Positions 31,646 to 40,593 of a DNA stretch of 54,268 nucleotides are shown in pieces. Where the stretch lies: NCBI RefSeq assembly GCF_003604215.1, contig NZ_QXGS01000018.1:1-54268 (forward strand). The letters are read 5' to 3'. The stretch comes from Teichococcus vastitatis (GTDB taxonomy: Bacteria; Pseudomonadota; Alphaproteobacteria; Acetobacterales; Acetobacteraceae). Position 1 is the stretch's first letter. Each line of letters opens with the position of its first letter. Below the pieces are notes generated by a model. The model was not told the origin of the DNA. It searched no databases and worked only from the letters and a program-made list of their open reading frames with translations. Both the position numbers and the translations under genes were made by a program.

Positions 31646-32632
31646 ATGGGCGATGGACCTCGCCGCCGCCACCTGTTGCAGGGCGCGGCCGCCCTCCTCA
31701 CCGCGTCGGGGCAGGCCGCCGCACAGGGCATCCCATGGCCCCAGGCGCAGCCGATCCGCCTGATCGTGCCATTCGGGGCGGGCGGAGCCACCGACATCGC
31801 CGCGCGGGTCATCGCGCAGGAGATGCAGGCCGCGCTCGGTCAGAGCATCGTGCTGGAGAACCGCGGCGGCGCCGGCTCCACCCTCGGCACCGGCTATGTC
31901 GCGCGCCTGCCGGCAGACGGGTATGCGCTGCTGATCACCACCATCAGCGGCCTGGCGATCGGGCAGACCCTGTACCGGGACCGCATCCAGTATGATGCGG
32001 ACCGTTCCTTCGACCACATCGCCATCATGATGGGCACGCCCTACCTCCTCTGTGTCGATCCGAAGCTGCCGGTCCGCAGCCTCGCCGACTACGTCCAGGC
32101 CTCACGCGCGAAGCCCATGGATTACGGCACCTCTGGCGTCGGCGGCGTGGCGCATCTGCTGGGGCTGCGGCTGGCGGCATCCACCGGGGCGCGGCTGGAA
32201 CACATCCCCTATCGCGGCTCCACCCAGGCCATCACCGACGTCATGGCCGGCGTGGTGCCCAGTGTCATGGACAGCCTGACGGCCACCAGCGCGCATATCC
32301 GCTCCGGCGCGCTGCGTCCGCTGGCGACCTCCGCGCCGGACCGCTCGCCCGACTTCCCGGAGGTGCCGACCTTCCGCGAGCTGGGCTATCCCGACGTGGT
32401 GGCGGATGGGTGGGCCGGCCTCGCTGCGCCCGCCGGCACGCCGCGTCCGATCCTGGAGAAGCTCGCAGAGGCGGTGCGCCAGGCGCAGGCCAGCGCCACC
32501 GTGCAGCGCCGCTTCGCCGAAACCTCGACCACGCCCGGCCGCTTCTACCTGCAGGAGGCGCAGGCCTTCGTGCGGCGGGAGGTCGCCGCCTGGGCACCGG
32601 TGATCCAGGCCTCCGGCATCACGCCGGACTGA
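31646..32632 (+). CDS. Tripartite tricarboxylate transporter (Bug family) substrate-binding protein
   Basis: 328 aa from ATG 31646 with AAGGAG 8 nt upstream. Signal peptide 1-26 (RRRHLLQGAAALLTASGQAAA). Bug motifs: QPIRLIVPFGAGGATDIAAR, VLENRGGAGSTLGTGYVAR, IPYRGSTQAITDVMAG, VPTFRELGYPDVVADGWAGL. Periplasmic carboxylate receptor without TctAB partners nearby. It follows the GAF gene by 50 bp and precedes GGT 2 by 23 bp in the LysR-linked operon. Paralogue of the Bug protein at 20825-21820. Confidence 0.95.
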   Translation: MGDGPRRRHLLQGAAALLTASGQAAAQGIPWPQAQPIRLIVPFGAGGATDIAARVIAQEMQAALGQSIVLENRGGAGSTLGTGYVARLPADGYALLITTISGLAIGQTLYRDRIQYDADRSFDHIAIMMGTPYLLCVDPKLPVRSLADYVQASRAKPMDYGTSGVGGVAHLLGLRLAASTGARLEHIPYRGSTQAITDVMAGVVPSVMDSLTATSAHIRSGALRPLATSAPDRSPDFPEVPTFRELGYPDVVADGWAGLAAPAGTPRPILEKLAEAVRQAQASATVQRRFAETSTTPGRFYLQEAQAFVRREVAAWAPVIQASGITPD

Positions 32633-32655
32633 AGCACAGCAAAGGAAAGCAGCGC

Positions 32656-34263
32656 ATGCGCGGCATCGTGGTGGCGGCCCAGCCGGAAGCGGCCGAAGCC
32701 GGCGTGGGGGTTCTGCGCCAAGGCGGCAACGCCGTGGATGCGGCGATCGCCTGCGCCTTCAGCCAGGGTGTCGTCGACCCGCAGATGTGCGGCATCGGCG
32801 GCTTCGGCGCCATGCAGATCTGTATGCCCAGGCGTGGCGTGCACACCGTGCTGGAATTCTTCGCCCGCGCCCCGCTTTCCGCGACCCCGGGGATGTGGAA
32901 GCGGAAATTCATCGGCCAGTCGCTCGACGGCTTCGTCTTCCTGCTGGAAGACCAGTGCAACGACGTCGGCTACGGCTCGGTCGGCACCCCCGGCAATGTT
33001 GCGGGCTATGCCGAGGCTTTGAGCCGCTTCGGCACCCTGCCCCTGCGCGACGTCATGCGCCCGGCCATCGCGCAATCCCGCCGCGGCGTGATGGTGCGGC
33101 CTTACATGCATTATTATTGGGCCATCGATCACGGCAAGGACGGTCAGGTGAACGTGGCGGACAAGCTGCGCTTCAGCGAAACCGGCCGGCAGGTTTATTT
33201 CCGTGCCGATGGCAGCCTGAAGCGCCCCGGCGATGTGCTGCACAACCCCGACATGACGCGCAGCCTGGAACGCATCGCCGAGGGCGGCGCCGAGGCCTTC
33301 TATCGCGGCGACATGGCGCGCGAGATCGCGGCCGACATGGCGGCGTGGGGCGGCGGCATCACGCTGGAGGACCTCGCCGCCTATCGCGTGCGCGAGAAGG
33401 CGCCGTGCTGGGGCCGTTACCGCGGCCTGAAGGTCGCTTCCAACCCGCCGCCCGCCGGCGGCGGCTCCCTGATCGAGTTGCTGCACATCCTGGGGCATTT
33501 CGATCTCGGTGCGCTGGAGCATGGCGGGATCGAGCACCTGCGCATCCTGGCGGAAGCCATGAAGTGGATGACCATCGACAAGGACGCGCATATGGGCGAT
33601 CCGGATTTCGTCGATGTGCCGCTGGACCGTCTGCTGTCCGACGGCCATGCCGCCGCCCTCGCCGCGCGCATCCGTGCCGGCGAGAAGGCCGAGGTGGCGC
33701 GGGCCGAGGAGCCGGGCGATCCGCCCGACACCACCGTGGTCTGTGTGGTGGACGCCGAAGGCAACGCCGTGTCCCTGACGCACACGCTCGGCATCCCTTC
33801 CGGAGTCATCACCCCGGGCCTCGGCTTCATGTACAATGGCTGCATGAGCGGCTTCGATCCGCGTCCCGGCCGTGCGGCCTCCATCGCGCCCGGCAAGAGC
33901 CGCGGCAGCGCCATGGCGCCGACACTGCTGTTCCAGGACGACGAGCCATGCATGGTGCTGGCGGCGCCGGGCGGCACCTACATTGTGCCGGCGCTGGCAC
34001 AGGCGATCAGCAACGTGGTTGATTTCGGCATGACCATGGCGGAAGCCGTGGCCGCGCCGCGCATCGTGGCGCTGAGCAACACGATCGACGTGTCCAACCG
34101 CATCACGCATGCGGTGAGCGACGCGCTGGCGGGGCTCGGCTACCCGGTCATGCGATCCTATCAGAGCTACGCCTTCGGCGCCCCGCACGGCCTAGCGCTC
34201 AAGGACGGCCAGTGGCAGGGCGGTGCCGACCCGCAGCGGGACGGCATGGCGCTCCGGGCCTGA
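32656..34263 (+). CDS. Gamma-glutamyltransferase family protein (GGT 2)
   Basis: 535 aa from ATG 32656 (AAAGGAA upstream). N-terminal GGT signature VVAAQPEAAEAGVGVLRQGG and NAVDAAIACAFSQGVVDPQM, then CGIGGFG. Predicted nucleophile Thr359 in DTTVVCVVDAEGNAVSLT, so the TTH of classic GGT reads TTV. ITPGLGFMYNGCMSGFDPRP and AAPGGTYIVPALAQAISNVV complete the small subunit. No signal peptide. Last gene of the CocE - peptide binding protein - GAF - Bug - GGT operon. Substrate unknown: gamma-glutamyl amide, or an acylase activity. Confidence 0.92.
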   Translation: MRGIVVAAQPEAAEAGVGVLRQGGNAVDAAIACAFSQGVVDPQMCGIGGFGAMQICMPRRGVHTVLEFFARAPLSATPGMWKRKFIGQSLDGFVFLLEDQCNDVGYGSVGTPGNVAGYAEALSRFGTLPLRDVMRPAIAQSRRGVMVRPYMHYYWAIDHGKDGQVNVADKLRFSETGRQVYFRADGSLKRPGDVLHNPDMTRSLERIAEGGAEAFYRGDMAREIAADMAAWGGGITLEDLAAYRVREKAPCWGRYRGLKVASNPPPAGGGSLIELLHILGHFDLGALEHGGIEHLRILAEAMKWMTIDKDAHMGDPDFVDVPLDRLLSDGHAAALAARIRAGEKAEVARAEEPGDPPDTTVVCVVDAEGNAVSLTHTLGIPSGVITPGLGFMYNGCMSGFDPRPGRAASIAPGKSRGSAMAPTLLFQDDEPCMVLAAPGGTYIVPALAQAISNVVDFGMTMAEAVAAPRIVALSNTIDVSNRITHAVSDALAGLGYPVMRSYQSYAFGAPHGLALKDGQWQGGADPQRDGMALRA

Positions 34264-34318
34264 GACCGGCCAATCCCGCGCCGCCATCATGCAGGAGGGC
34301 GGCCCAGGATGGATCATG

Positions 34319-34337
34319 CCGGGAAACAGGCTCCCGG
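34319..34337. terminator. Hairpin between convergent operons
   Basis: CCGGGA (34319-34324) pairs perfectly with TCCCGG (34332-34337) around AACAGGC, in the 94-bp gap between the GGT 2 stop and the lyase stop. No T-tract. Could end both transcripts. Confidence 0.35.
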
Positions 34338-34357
34338 ATGGTCTGCCTGCCGGCCCC

Positions 34358-35284
34358 TCAGGATCCTGGCCGCTGCCGCGCCGCCGTGCGCGCGGCGATG
34401 GCACGCGCCCGGGCCAGCAGGGCCTCGGCCCGCTGCACGATGGGGATGTCGATCATTTTGCCGTCGAGGGCGAAGGAACCGCGCCCTGCGGCGGCTGCTT
34501 CCCGGTCCATGGCGACGATCCGCTCGGCCCTGTCCACGGCCTCGGCGGACGGGCTGAATCCGGCGTTCAGCGCCGGCACCTGCGCCGGATGGATCGCCGA
34601 GGCGCCGACGAAGCCGAAGCTCGCCGCGCGCCGTACCACCTGGGTATACGCCTCGATGTCGGAATAATCCGCCACGGTGCCAATGGTGCCGAGCGGCATC
34701 AGACCGGCGGCCGTTGCCGCCTGCAGGATCTGCTGCTTGGGCAGCATCAGCACCTCGGCGGTCGGCTCGCCGCCGATGGCCGTGGCGTAGTCTTCCGCGC
34801 CGAGCGACAGCCCCACCAGCCGCGGCGTGGCGCGGGCGATGGCGTGCGCCTGGGCCAGTGGCCCCGGCGCCTCGACCAGTGCGACGAAGCGGATGCCGCC
34901 TGCGGGCAGGCCGCGCTTCTGTTCCAGCCGGGACACCAGCTCGTCCAGCAGGCGCAGGTGGTCGGGGCCCTCGGCCTTGGTCACCATGATGGCGTCCACG
35001 CCGGGGATCACCGCGGCCTCCAGGTCGCGCACCGCATCCTCCAGCGGCTGGTTGATGCGCACCAGGATGTCCGAGCTTCCCTCCCGCCGCAGCCGCGCGA
35101 CGGCTGCCTCCACCTTTCCGCGGGCGTCGGCCTTGTCGACGGGGGCGATGCTGTCCTCGAGGTCGAGCTGGATGGCGTCGGCGCCACGTTCATGGGCGCG
35201 GGACAGGAAGCGCTCCACATTCACCGGCACGAACAGGCCGGAACGCCAGATGGGATGCGGAACGGGATCCGGATGCGCGCTCAT
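34358..35284 (-). CDS. CitE/Mcl-type CoA ester lyase (HpcH/HpaI aldolase family)
   Basis: 308 aa TIM-barrel lyase. Motifs: RSGLFVPVNVERFLSRA, AIQLDLEDSIAP (Glu43-Asp44), LVRIN, FVALVEAPG (metal ligand Glu138), LGAEDYATAIGG (Asp165), GFVGASAIHPAQV. Such enzymes split beta-hydroxyacyl-CoA esters (malyl-CoA, citramalyl-CoA) into acetyl- or propionyl-CoA plus an oxoacid, using Mg2+. Its ATG overlaps the CoA-transferase stop (ATGA), strongly suggesting consecutive steps: CoA transfer, then cleavage. Last gene of the transporter operon. Confidence 0.92.
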   Translation of the reverse strand: MSAHPDPVPHPIWRSGLFVPVNVERFLSRAHERGADAIQLDLEDSIAPVDKADARGKVEAAVARLRREGSSDILVRINQPLEDAVRDLEAAVIPGVDAIMVTKAEGPDHLRLLDELVSRLEQKRGLPAGGIRFVALVEAPGPLAQAHAIARATPRLVGLSLGAEDYATAIGGEPTAEVLMLPKQQILQAATAAGLMPLGTIGTVADYSDIEAYTQVVRRAASFGFVGASAIHPAQVPALNAGFSPSAEAVDRAERIVAMDREAAAAGRGSFALDGKMIDIPIVQRAEALLARARAIAARTAARQRPGS

Positions 35285-36531
35285 GCCGCCACCACCAGAC
35301 CGGAGGCCGTTGCCGCCGTGATCTCCTGCTCGTCGAAGCCCTGCGCCGCCAGGATCTCGCGGCTGTGCTGGCCGAGGCGCGGCGCCGGGGCGCGGATCGC
35401 CCCGGGCGTGCCGGACAGCCGCGCGGGGATGGCGTGCATGGGGAACTGCTCCATGTCCTCGTCCGGATATTCGGTCAGCAGGCCGCGCGTCTGCACGTGC
35501 CGGTCCGCCATGAAGCGGACGATGTCGTTGACCGGGCCGATGGTGACCTCGGCGGCTTCAAAAAAGGCCACATTTTCCTCCAATGTCTTCTCGGCGACAA
35601 AGGCGCCGATGATGGCGTCCAGCTCCTCGCCATGCGCCACGCGCTGCTCGTTGGTGCGAAAGCGCGGATCCTCGACCAGATCGCCGCGCCCGATGGAGCG
35701 CATCACCCGCTCCGCCATGCCCTGGGTGGAGGCGGACAGGCAGACCCAGCCGCCATCCTTCGTCCGGTATACGTTGCGCGGCGCCGCGCCGGTGGATCGG
35801 CTGCCGGTGCGCGGCTTGGTCTTGCCCGTCAGGCGGTAATTCGCCGCCTGCGGGCCGAGCGCGGTGAACAGCGGGTCGAGCAGCGGCAGGTCGATCACCT
35901 GTCCCTGGCCACCGCGCATCTCCACCTCGCGCAGCGCCGCCATGGCGGCGAAGGCGCCGGTCAGGCCGGCGATGGTGTCGGCCAAGTACATGGGCGGCAG
36001 CACCGGCTCGCGGTCGGCGAAGCCGTTCATGTCGGCAAAGCCGGCAAAGCCCTCCACCAGCGTGCCGAAGCCGGGGCGGCGGGAATAAGGCCCGTCCTGC
36101 CCCCAGCCGGAGATGCGGACGATGATCAGCCGCGGCTCCAGCTTCAGCAACTCCTCCGGCGGCAGGCCCATCGCCTCCAGCGTGCCGGGGCGGAAGCTTT
36201 CCACCAGGATGGCGGCACCCGGCACCAGGCGGCGGATCAGCGGGATCGCCTCCCTGTGGCGGAAGTCGATGCACAGGCTGCGCTTGCCGCGGCTGTGCAC
36301 CTTCCAGGCGGTTTCCACCCCGCGGACCCGCCAGCCGCGCAGCGTGTCGCCGTCGCGCGGCTCCACCTTGTCCACCGTGGCGCCGAAATCGGCCAGGTGC
36401 TGCGTCAGCGTGTTGCCGGCCACCAAGCGGGAAAGATCCAGCACCCGCATGCCGTCCAGCGGCCCGGGAGCGCCGGGCGTGTAATCGGCGCGGGGCAGGC
36501 TCTGCCGCGGCGCCTCGTCAAGCGGCGACAT
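35281..36531 (-). CDS. Family III CoA-transferase (CaiB/BaiF/Frc type)
   Basis: 416 aa from ATG 36531 (longer frames only extend back through the ATPase gene, which it overlaps by 14 bp). Family motifs: PLDGMRVLDLSRLVAGNTLT, DFGATVDKVEPRDGDTLR, WKVHSRGKRSLCIDFR, catalytic Asp185 in YLADTIAGL, and YRTKDGGWVCLSAS. It moves CoA between carboxylic acids, typically from succinyl-CoA to an incoming acid. Partnered by overlap with a CitE/Mcl-type lyase and with an ABC transporter upstream, so it probably activates the imported acid. Confidence 0.93.
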   Translation of the reverse strand: MSPLDEAPRQSLPRADYTPGAPGPLDGMRVLDLSRLVAGNTLTQHLADFGATVDKVEPRDGDTLRGWRVRGVETAWKVHSRGKRSLCIDFRHREAIPLIRRLVPGAAILVESFRPGTLEAMGLPPEELLKLEPRLIIVRISGWGQDGPYSRRPGFGTLVEGFAGFADMNGFADREPVLPPMYLADTIAGLTGAFAAMAALREVEMRGGQGQVIDLPLLDPLFTALGPQAANYRLTGKTKPRTGSRSTGAAPRNVYRTKDGGWVCLSASTQGMAERVMRSIGRGDLVEDPRFRTNEQRVAHGEELDAIIGAFVAEKTLEENVAFFEAAEVTIGPVNDIVRFMADRHVQTRGLLTEYPDEDMEQFPMHAIPARLSGTPGAIRAPAPRLGQHSREILAAQGFDEQEITAATASGLVVAA

Positions 36532-37618
36532 CGGCGCCTCCCCGGAACAGGATGCCGCCCACATGGGGCAGCCAGAGATCGAGCCGGTCCTCGGTGGGCG
36601 GCTGCCGCGCCTCCAGCCGCAGAGCGGCGCCGGCCAGATCCAGCCCGACCTGCCACTGGCCGCCGACGTAGGAGCGGCTGGTGACGCGGGTGGCCAGCAC
36701 CGATCCGCCTTCCATCCGCGCACCGGGTGGCGCCACATGCATCTGCTCGGGGCGGAAGGCGAGGGTCACCCGGCTGCCGGCGGCGGCGGGGCGCTCGGCC
36801 ACCGCTTCCAGCCGCTGCCCATCGGCCAGCTCCAGCAGGGCGCGACCGCCGGCGGACGCCTCGCCCAGCACGCGGGCGGGAAGGAAGTTGGTGGTGCCGA
36901 TGAAATCCGCGACGAACGGATCGGCCGGATGCTCGTAGATCTCCTGCGGCGCGCCGATCTGCGCGATGTGCCCGCCATTCATCACCACGATGCGATCGGA
37001 CAGCGAGAGCGCTTCGATCTGGTCGTGGGTGACGTAGATGGTGGTGAGACCCAGGCGCGTGCGCAGCTCGGCCAGCCAGGCGCGGGCGCGGTCGCGCAGC
37101 TTGGCGTCGAGATTGGAGAGCGGCTCGTCCAGCAGCAGGATGGCCGGGCGGTAGACCAGGGTCCGCGCCAGCGCCACCCGCTGCTGTTGCCCGCCCGACA
37201 GCTCATGCGGGTAGCGGCCGGCGTAGCGCTCCATCTCCACCAGCGCCAGCACCTCCTCGATCCGGCGTTTGCGCTCCGCCGAGGAAACCTTCCGCAGGGT
37301 CAGGGGAAAGGCGACGTTGTCGGCGACGGTCATGTGCGGCCACAGCGCGTAGCTCTGGAACACGAGGCCGCAGCTGCGCGCCTCGGGCGGCAGGTAGATG
37401 CCGCGCGCCGCGTCGAAATAGACCCTGTCGCCCACCTGGATGCGACCGCCATCGGCGCGGTCGAGGCCGGCCACGGCGGCGAGCGTGGTCGATTTGCCGC
37501 AGCCGGAGGGGCCGAGCAGGGTGACGAACTCGCCATCCGCCACGTGCAGGTTGACGTCCTCGACGGCGGTGACGCCGCCGAAGCGCTTGGTCAGCCCCTG
37601 GATGGTCAGGTCAGCCAT
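36518..37618 (-). CDS. ABC transporter ATP-binding protein (PotA/FbpC type)
   Basis: 366 aa. Walker A GPSGCGKST (about 36-44), Q-loop FQSYALWPHMTVADNVAFPL, signature ELSGGQQQRVALARTL, Walker B ILLLDEPLSNLDA, H-loop YVTHDQIEAL. After about residue 235 comes a TOBE-type regulatory domain (FIGTTNFLPARVLG, LAFRPEQMHVAPPG). Energises the fused permease encoded immediately upstream (8-bp overlap). Polyamine, iron or organophosphonate transporters share this architecture; the operon partners favour an organic acid here (inference). Confidence 0.95.
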   Translation of the reverse strand: MADLTIQGLTKRFGGVTAVEDVNLHVADGEFVTLLGPSGCGKSTTLAAVAGLDRADGGRIQVGDRVYFDAARGIYLPPEARSCGLVFQSYALWPHMTVADNVAFPLTLRKVSSAERKRRIEEVLALVEMERYAGRYPHELSGGQQQRVALARTLVYRPAILLLDEPLSNLDAKLRDRARAWLAELRTRLGLTTIYVTHDQIEALSLSDRIVVMNGGHIAQIGAPQEIYEHPADPFVADFIGTTNFLPARVLGEASAGGRALLELADGQRLEAVAERPAAAGSRVTLAFRPEQMHVAPPGARMEGGSVLATRVTSRSYVGGQWQVGLDLAGAALRLEARQPPTEDRLDLWLPHVGGILFRGGADVAA

Positions 37619-39335
37619 GCAGCTTCACTCCGAAGATGCCGCGCACGGCGGCGACGCAGACGGCGATGACCGCCACCTGGATGGTCGCCAGCGCGGCGAC
37701 GAGGCCGACCTCCCCCTGCACCCACAATTGCAGCAGCGCGGTGCCGATCACCTCGCTGCCGGGCGCGAACAGGAAGATGGCGGTGGAATATTCCTTGAAG
37801 AAGGAGATGAAGAGGATGGTGAAGCAGCCGACCAGCGCCGGGCGCATCAACGGCAGCAGGATGCGGCGGCTGGTGGTCCACCAGTCCGCGCCCTGCACGC
37901 GGGCGGCGCGGTCGAGGTCGTGGCTCACCTGCAGCAGCATGGGCGCCACGGCGCCGATGCCGGCCGGAATGAAGCGCATGGTGAAGGCGATCACCAGGAT
38001 CCAGATGGAGTTGCGCAGGAAGCCCAGCCCCGGCAGCAGCGCGAAGGCGTAGAAGAAACCGATGCCTGCTACCACGCCCGGCACCGCGCGCGGAAACAAG
38101 GCCAGGTAATGCAGCGCGCCGCGGAAGCGGAATTCCGAGCGGTGCACGATGATGGCGACCAGCCCGATCAGTGCCGTGGCGATGGCGCCGCCCACCAGGC
38201 TGACCACGAAGGAGTTCCACACCGCACGCGAATACACCGGGTAGTCGAAGATCTGCACGAAATTGGCCGTGGTCAGCACCTCCGCCAGCGGGATCATTGG
38301 CGACAGGAAGGCGGTGAAGGCGCGCAGCACCAGCACGCCGATCGGCGCGATCACGGTGGCCAGGATGTAGAGGCCGGCGAGGATGAACAGCGGCCAGCGC
38401 AGCCCGCCGAGGCGAAAGGGGCGCGGCCGCGTCGCCTTGCCGCCCAGGGTGATGAAGCGCCGCGTGTTGCCCAGCATGCGTCCCTGCAGCCAGACCAGGA
38501 AGCACACCACCGCCAGCATCAGGGCCGCCGCCGTCGCCACCAGGCCGTGATCCGGCCGGGGCGAGGAGATGCCGTTGTTGAACAGAAAGGTGGTGAGCAC
38601 GGTGATGCCCGCCGGGTCGCCGAAGATCAGCGGGATGGACAGCAGTTCCAGCCCGATGGTGAAGTTCAGCACGGCGCTGTAGGCGATGGCCGGCTTCATC
38701 AGCGGCAGGGTGATGCGCCACAGCGTGCGGAAGGTGCCGGAGCCGGACACGCGCGCCGCCTCCTCCAGCGAGGGATCGGTGATGCTGGCGGAGGACAGGC
38801 AGTAGATATAGGCCAGCGGCGCCTGGGACACGCCGGCGATCACGGCCATTCCGGTGAGGGAGTAGAGCGTCCAGGGCGCGTCGCCCAGTGCCGATTGCCA
38901 GAGCAGGGTGGCATAGCCCGCGGGACCGTACACCGCGTACCAGCCGAAGGAGAGCACCAGCGCCGAGAGGTAGAGCGGCCACAGGAAGAACTCGCTCAGC
39001 AGTCGCGCCATCGGCAGGTCGGTGCGGCCGAACAGGATGGCGGCCAGGGTGCCCACCACCTGCGCCACCACCGTGGTCATCGCCGCCAGCGCCGCCGTGT
39101 TCAGCAGCACCAGCCCGAAGCCTTCCGTGCGGGCGAGGCGGGCGAAGTTCGCGAGGGTCAGGTTGTACTCGGCGTCGTAGAGCGCACCATCGAGCACCGA
39201 TTGCAGCAGCACCGGCAGCAGCGGTCCCGTCACCAGCACGAGCACCAGCAGCGCCGTGCCGTACTGGATCGGCACGGCGCGCGGGATGGCCGGGGGCGCG
39301 GGCGGCGCCTCCGGCCCGGACATGGCCAGGCTCAT
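37611..39335 (-). CDS. ABC transporter permease, fused two-domain (FbpB type)
   Basis: 574 aa with about 12 transmembrane helices in two homologous halves. EAA-loop motifs: EEAARVSGSGTFRTLWRITL PLMKPA-like in the first half (about 210-235) and LDRAARVQGADWWTTSRRIL plus LPLMRPAL in the second (about 480-510). Fused permeases of this size occur in Fe(III), 2-aminoethylphosphonate and polyamine-like importers. Starts 4 bp after the binding-protein stop region and overlaps the ATPase gene start by 8 bp. Confidence 0.94.
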   Translation of the reverse strand: MSLAMSGPEAPPAPPAIPRAVPIQYGTALLVLVLVTGPLLPVLLQSVLDGALYDAEYNLTLANFARLARTEGFGLVLLNTAALAAMTTVVAQVVGTLAAILFGRTDLPMARLLSEFFLWPLYLSALVLSFGWYAVYGPAGYATLLWQSALGDAPWTLYSLTGMAVIAGVSQAPLAYIYCLSSASITDPSLEEAARVSGSGTFRTLWRITLPLMKPAIAYSAVLNFTIGLELLSIPLIFGDPAGITVLTTFLFNNGISSPRPDHGLVATAAALMLAVVCFLVWLQGRMLGNTRRFITLGGKATRPRPFRLGGLRWPLFILAGLYILATVIAPIGVLVLRAFTAFLSPMIPLAEVLTTANFVQIFDYPVYSRAVWNSFVVSLVGGAIATALIGLVAIIVHRSEFRFRGALHYLALFPRAVPGVVAGIGFFYAFALLPGLGFLRNSIWILVIAFTMRFIPAGIGAVAPMLLQVSHDLDRAARVQGADWWTTSRRILLPLMRPALVGCFTILFISFFKEYSTAIFLFAPGSEVIGTALLQLWVQGEVGLVAALATIQVAVIAVCVAAVRGIFGVKLHG

Positions 39336-39339
39336 CGGC

Positions 39340-40455
39340 TCAGCTCACGCCATAGGCCTGCTTCCAGCGATCCAGGAAGCTCTGGTATTGCTCCAGGATC
39401 GCCGGATTGTAGTCGATGAAGGCGATGTTCTTCTCGCCGCCCACCGCCTCGCTGATCGAGCTGAAGGTGTGGCGGATGCCCTCGCCGGGGCGGATGTCGG
39501 GCCGCGCCGGGGTCAGGCCGCCGCGGCCGAAAGCCTGCTGGCCCTCAGCTGCAGCGATGTAGTCGAGCATCAGCTTGGCGGCGTTGACGTTGCGGGCGGC
39601 CTTCGGAATGGCCATGCCGCGCAGAATGACGAGCTGCCCGTCCTCGATGAAGTTCCAGCCCAGCACACGGGCCCGGGCCGGGTCGTTCAGCCGCGGCCAG
39701 AAGGTGATGGCGGACACGAACCATCCGGCCGCGTACTCGCCGGATGTGACCTTTTCCGTCATCGGCCCGCCGGAGCGTTCCCAGCGCGGCTGGGCGGGGG
39801 CGATCTGCCGGAACCATTCCCAGGCCTGGTCGCCGTGCTTCTGCACGAAGCCGAAATTGGCCGAATAGCCGAAGCCGCCATTATGCGCACCGTAGCTCGT
39901 CAGCTTGTTGCGCCAGCGGGTGCGGTTCTCCTGCGCCAGGGCCGCGAATTGCGCGAAGCTCCTGGGCTGCTGCGCTTCCGGCACCAGCATCTTGTTGAAG
40001 ATGAAGACCAAGGGATCGGCCGAGACGGTGTAGACACCCGGCCAGGGCTTTGACCAGGCCGGCCAGGCGGCGGCCTCGGGTGATTCATATGGCATCACCT
40101 CATCGCGCTGCTGGAATTCGATCCAGCCTGAGGGATCGGCGGTGGCCAGCAGGTCGGCAGTGCGGCTGTTGGTGCCACGCTCGGCCAGGTAGCGCTCGAA
40201 CACCTCGCGCGAGTTCGGCAGGTCAAGCGTCTCCACCTTCACCTTGGGATATCGGCGGCCAAAGCCTTCCAGCACCGGGCGCCAGTTCTCGGCCGACATG
40301 ATGGAGTAGATCAGCAGGTTGCCTTCCCGCTCCGCGTCGGCCACCACTGTTGCGTAGCCCTGCGGATAGGATGAGGGCGCGCCCTGGGCCTCGGCACGTC
40401 GTGTCAGGATCAAGGCAGGCAGGGCCAAGGCGGTGCGGCGACCGATCCGGATCAT
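39340..40455 (-). CDS. ABC transporter extracellular solute-binding protein (FbpA/PotD-like)
   Basis: 371 aa. Signal peptide 1-24 (RRTALALPALILTRRAEA). Class F/iron-type binding protein: ATVVADAEREGNLLIYSIMS, FGRRYPKVKVETLDLPNSRE, DLLATADPSGWIEFQ, GAHNGGFGYSANF. First gene of the five-gene operon, with a divergent GntR gene 138 bp upstream. The tyrosine pair typical of true ferric-binding proteins is not obvious, so an organic anion is as likely as iron. Confidence 0.92.
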   Translation of the reverse strand: MIRIGRRTALALPALILTRRAEAQGAPSSYPQGYATVVADAEREGNLLIYSIMSAENWRPVLEGFGRRYPKVKVETLDLPNSREVFERYLAERGTNSRTADLLATADPSGWIEFQQRDEVMPYESPEAAAWPAWSKPWPGVYTVSADPLVFIFNKMLVPEAQQPRSFAQFAALAQENRTRWRNKLTSYGAHNGGFGYSANFGFVQKHGDQAWEWFRQIAPAQPRWERSGGPMTEKVTSGEYAAGWFVSAITFWPRLNDPARARVLGWNFIEDGQLVILRGMAIPKAARNVNAAKLMLDYIAAAEGQQAFGRGGLTPARPDIRPGEGIRHTFSSISEAVGGEKNIAFIDYNPAILEQYQSFLDRWKQAYGVS

Positions 40456-40512
40456 CTCGTGTTTCCTTCCCTTCAGGGCCTCGCCTCACATGGTAGCTCG
40501 ACCCCCGCGCTC

Positions 40513-40532
40513 ATTGGCGCAATAATTGGCGC
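40513..40532. promoter_or_regulatory. Direct repeat ATTGGCGC x2 in the GntR / transporter intergenic region
   Basis: ATTGGCGC at 40513-40520 and again at 40525-40532 (12-bp spacing, about one helical turn); the second copy extends into the palindrome TGGCGCCA (40527-40534). It lies 58 bp upstream of the binding-protein start and 62 bp upstream of the GntR start. Candidate operator for the GntR regulator. Confidence 0.45.
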
Positions 40533-40593
40533 CATTACGCTACGCAGGTCTTTCCCGCTGCCGCAATCCTTTTCGCAGGACACCGATCGCAGA

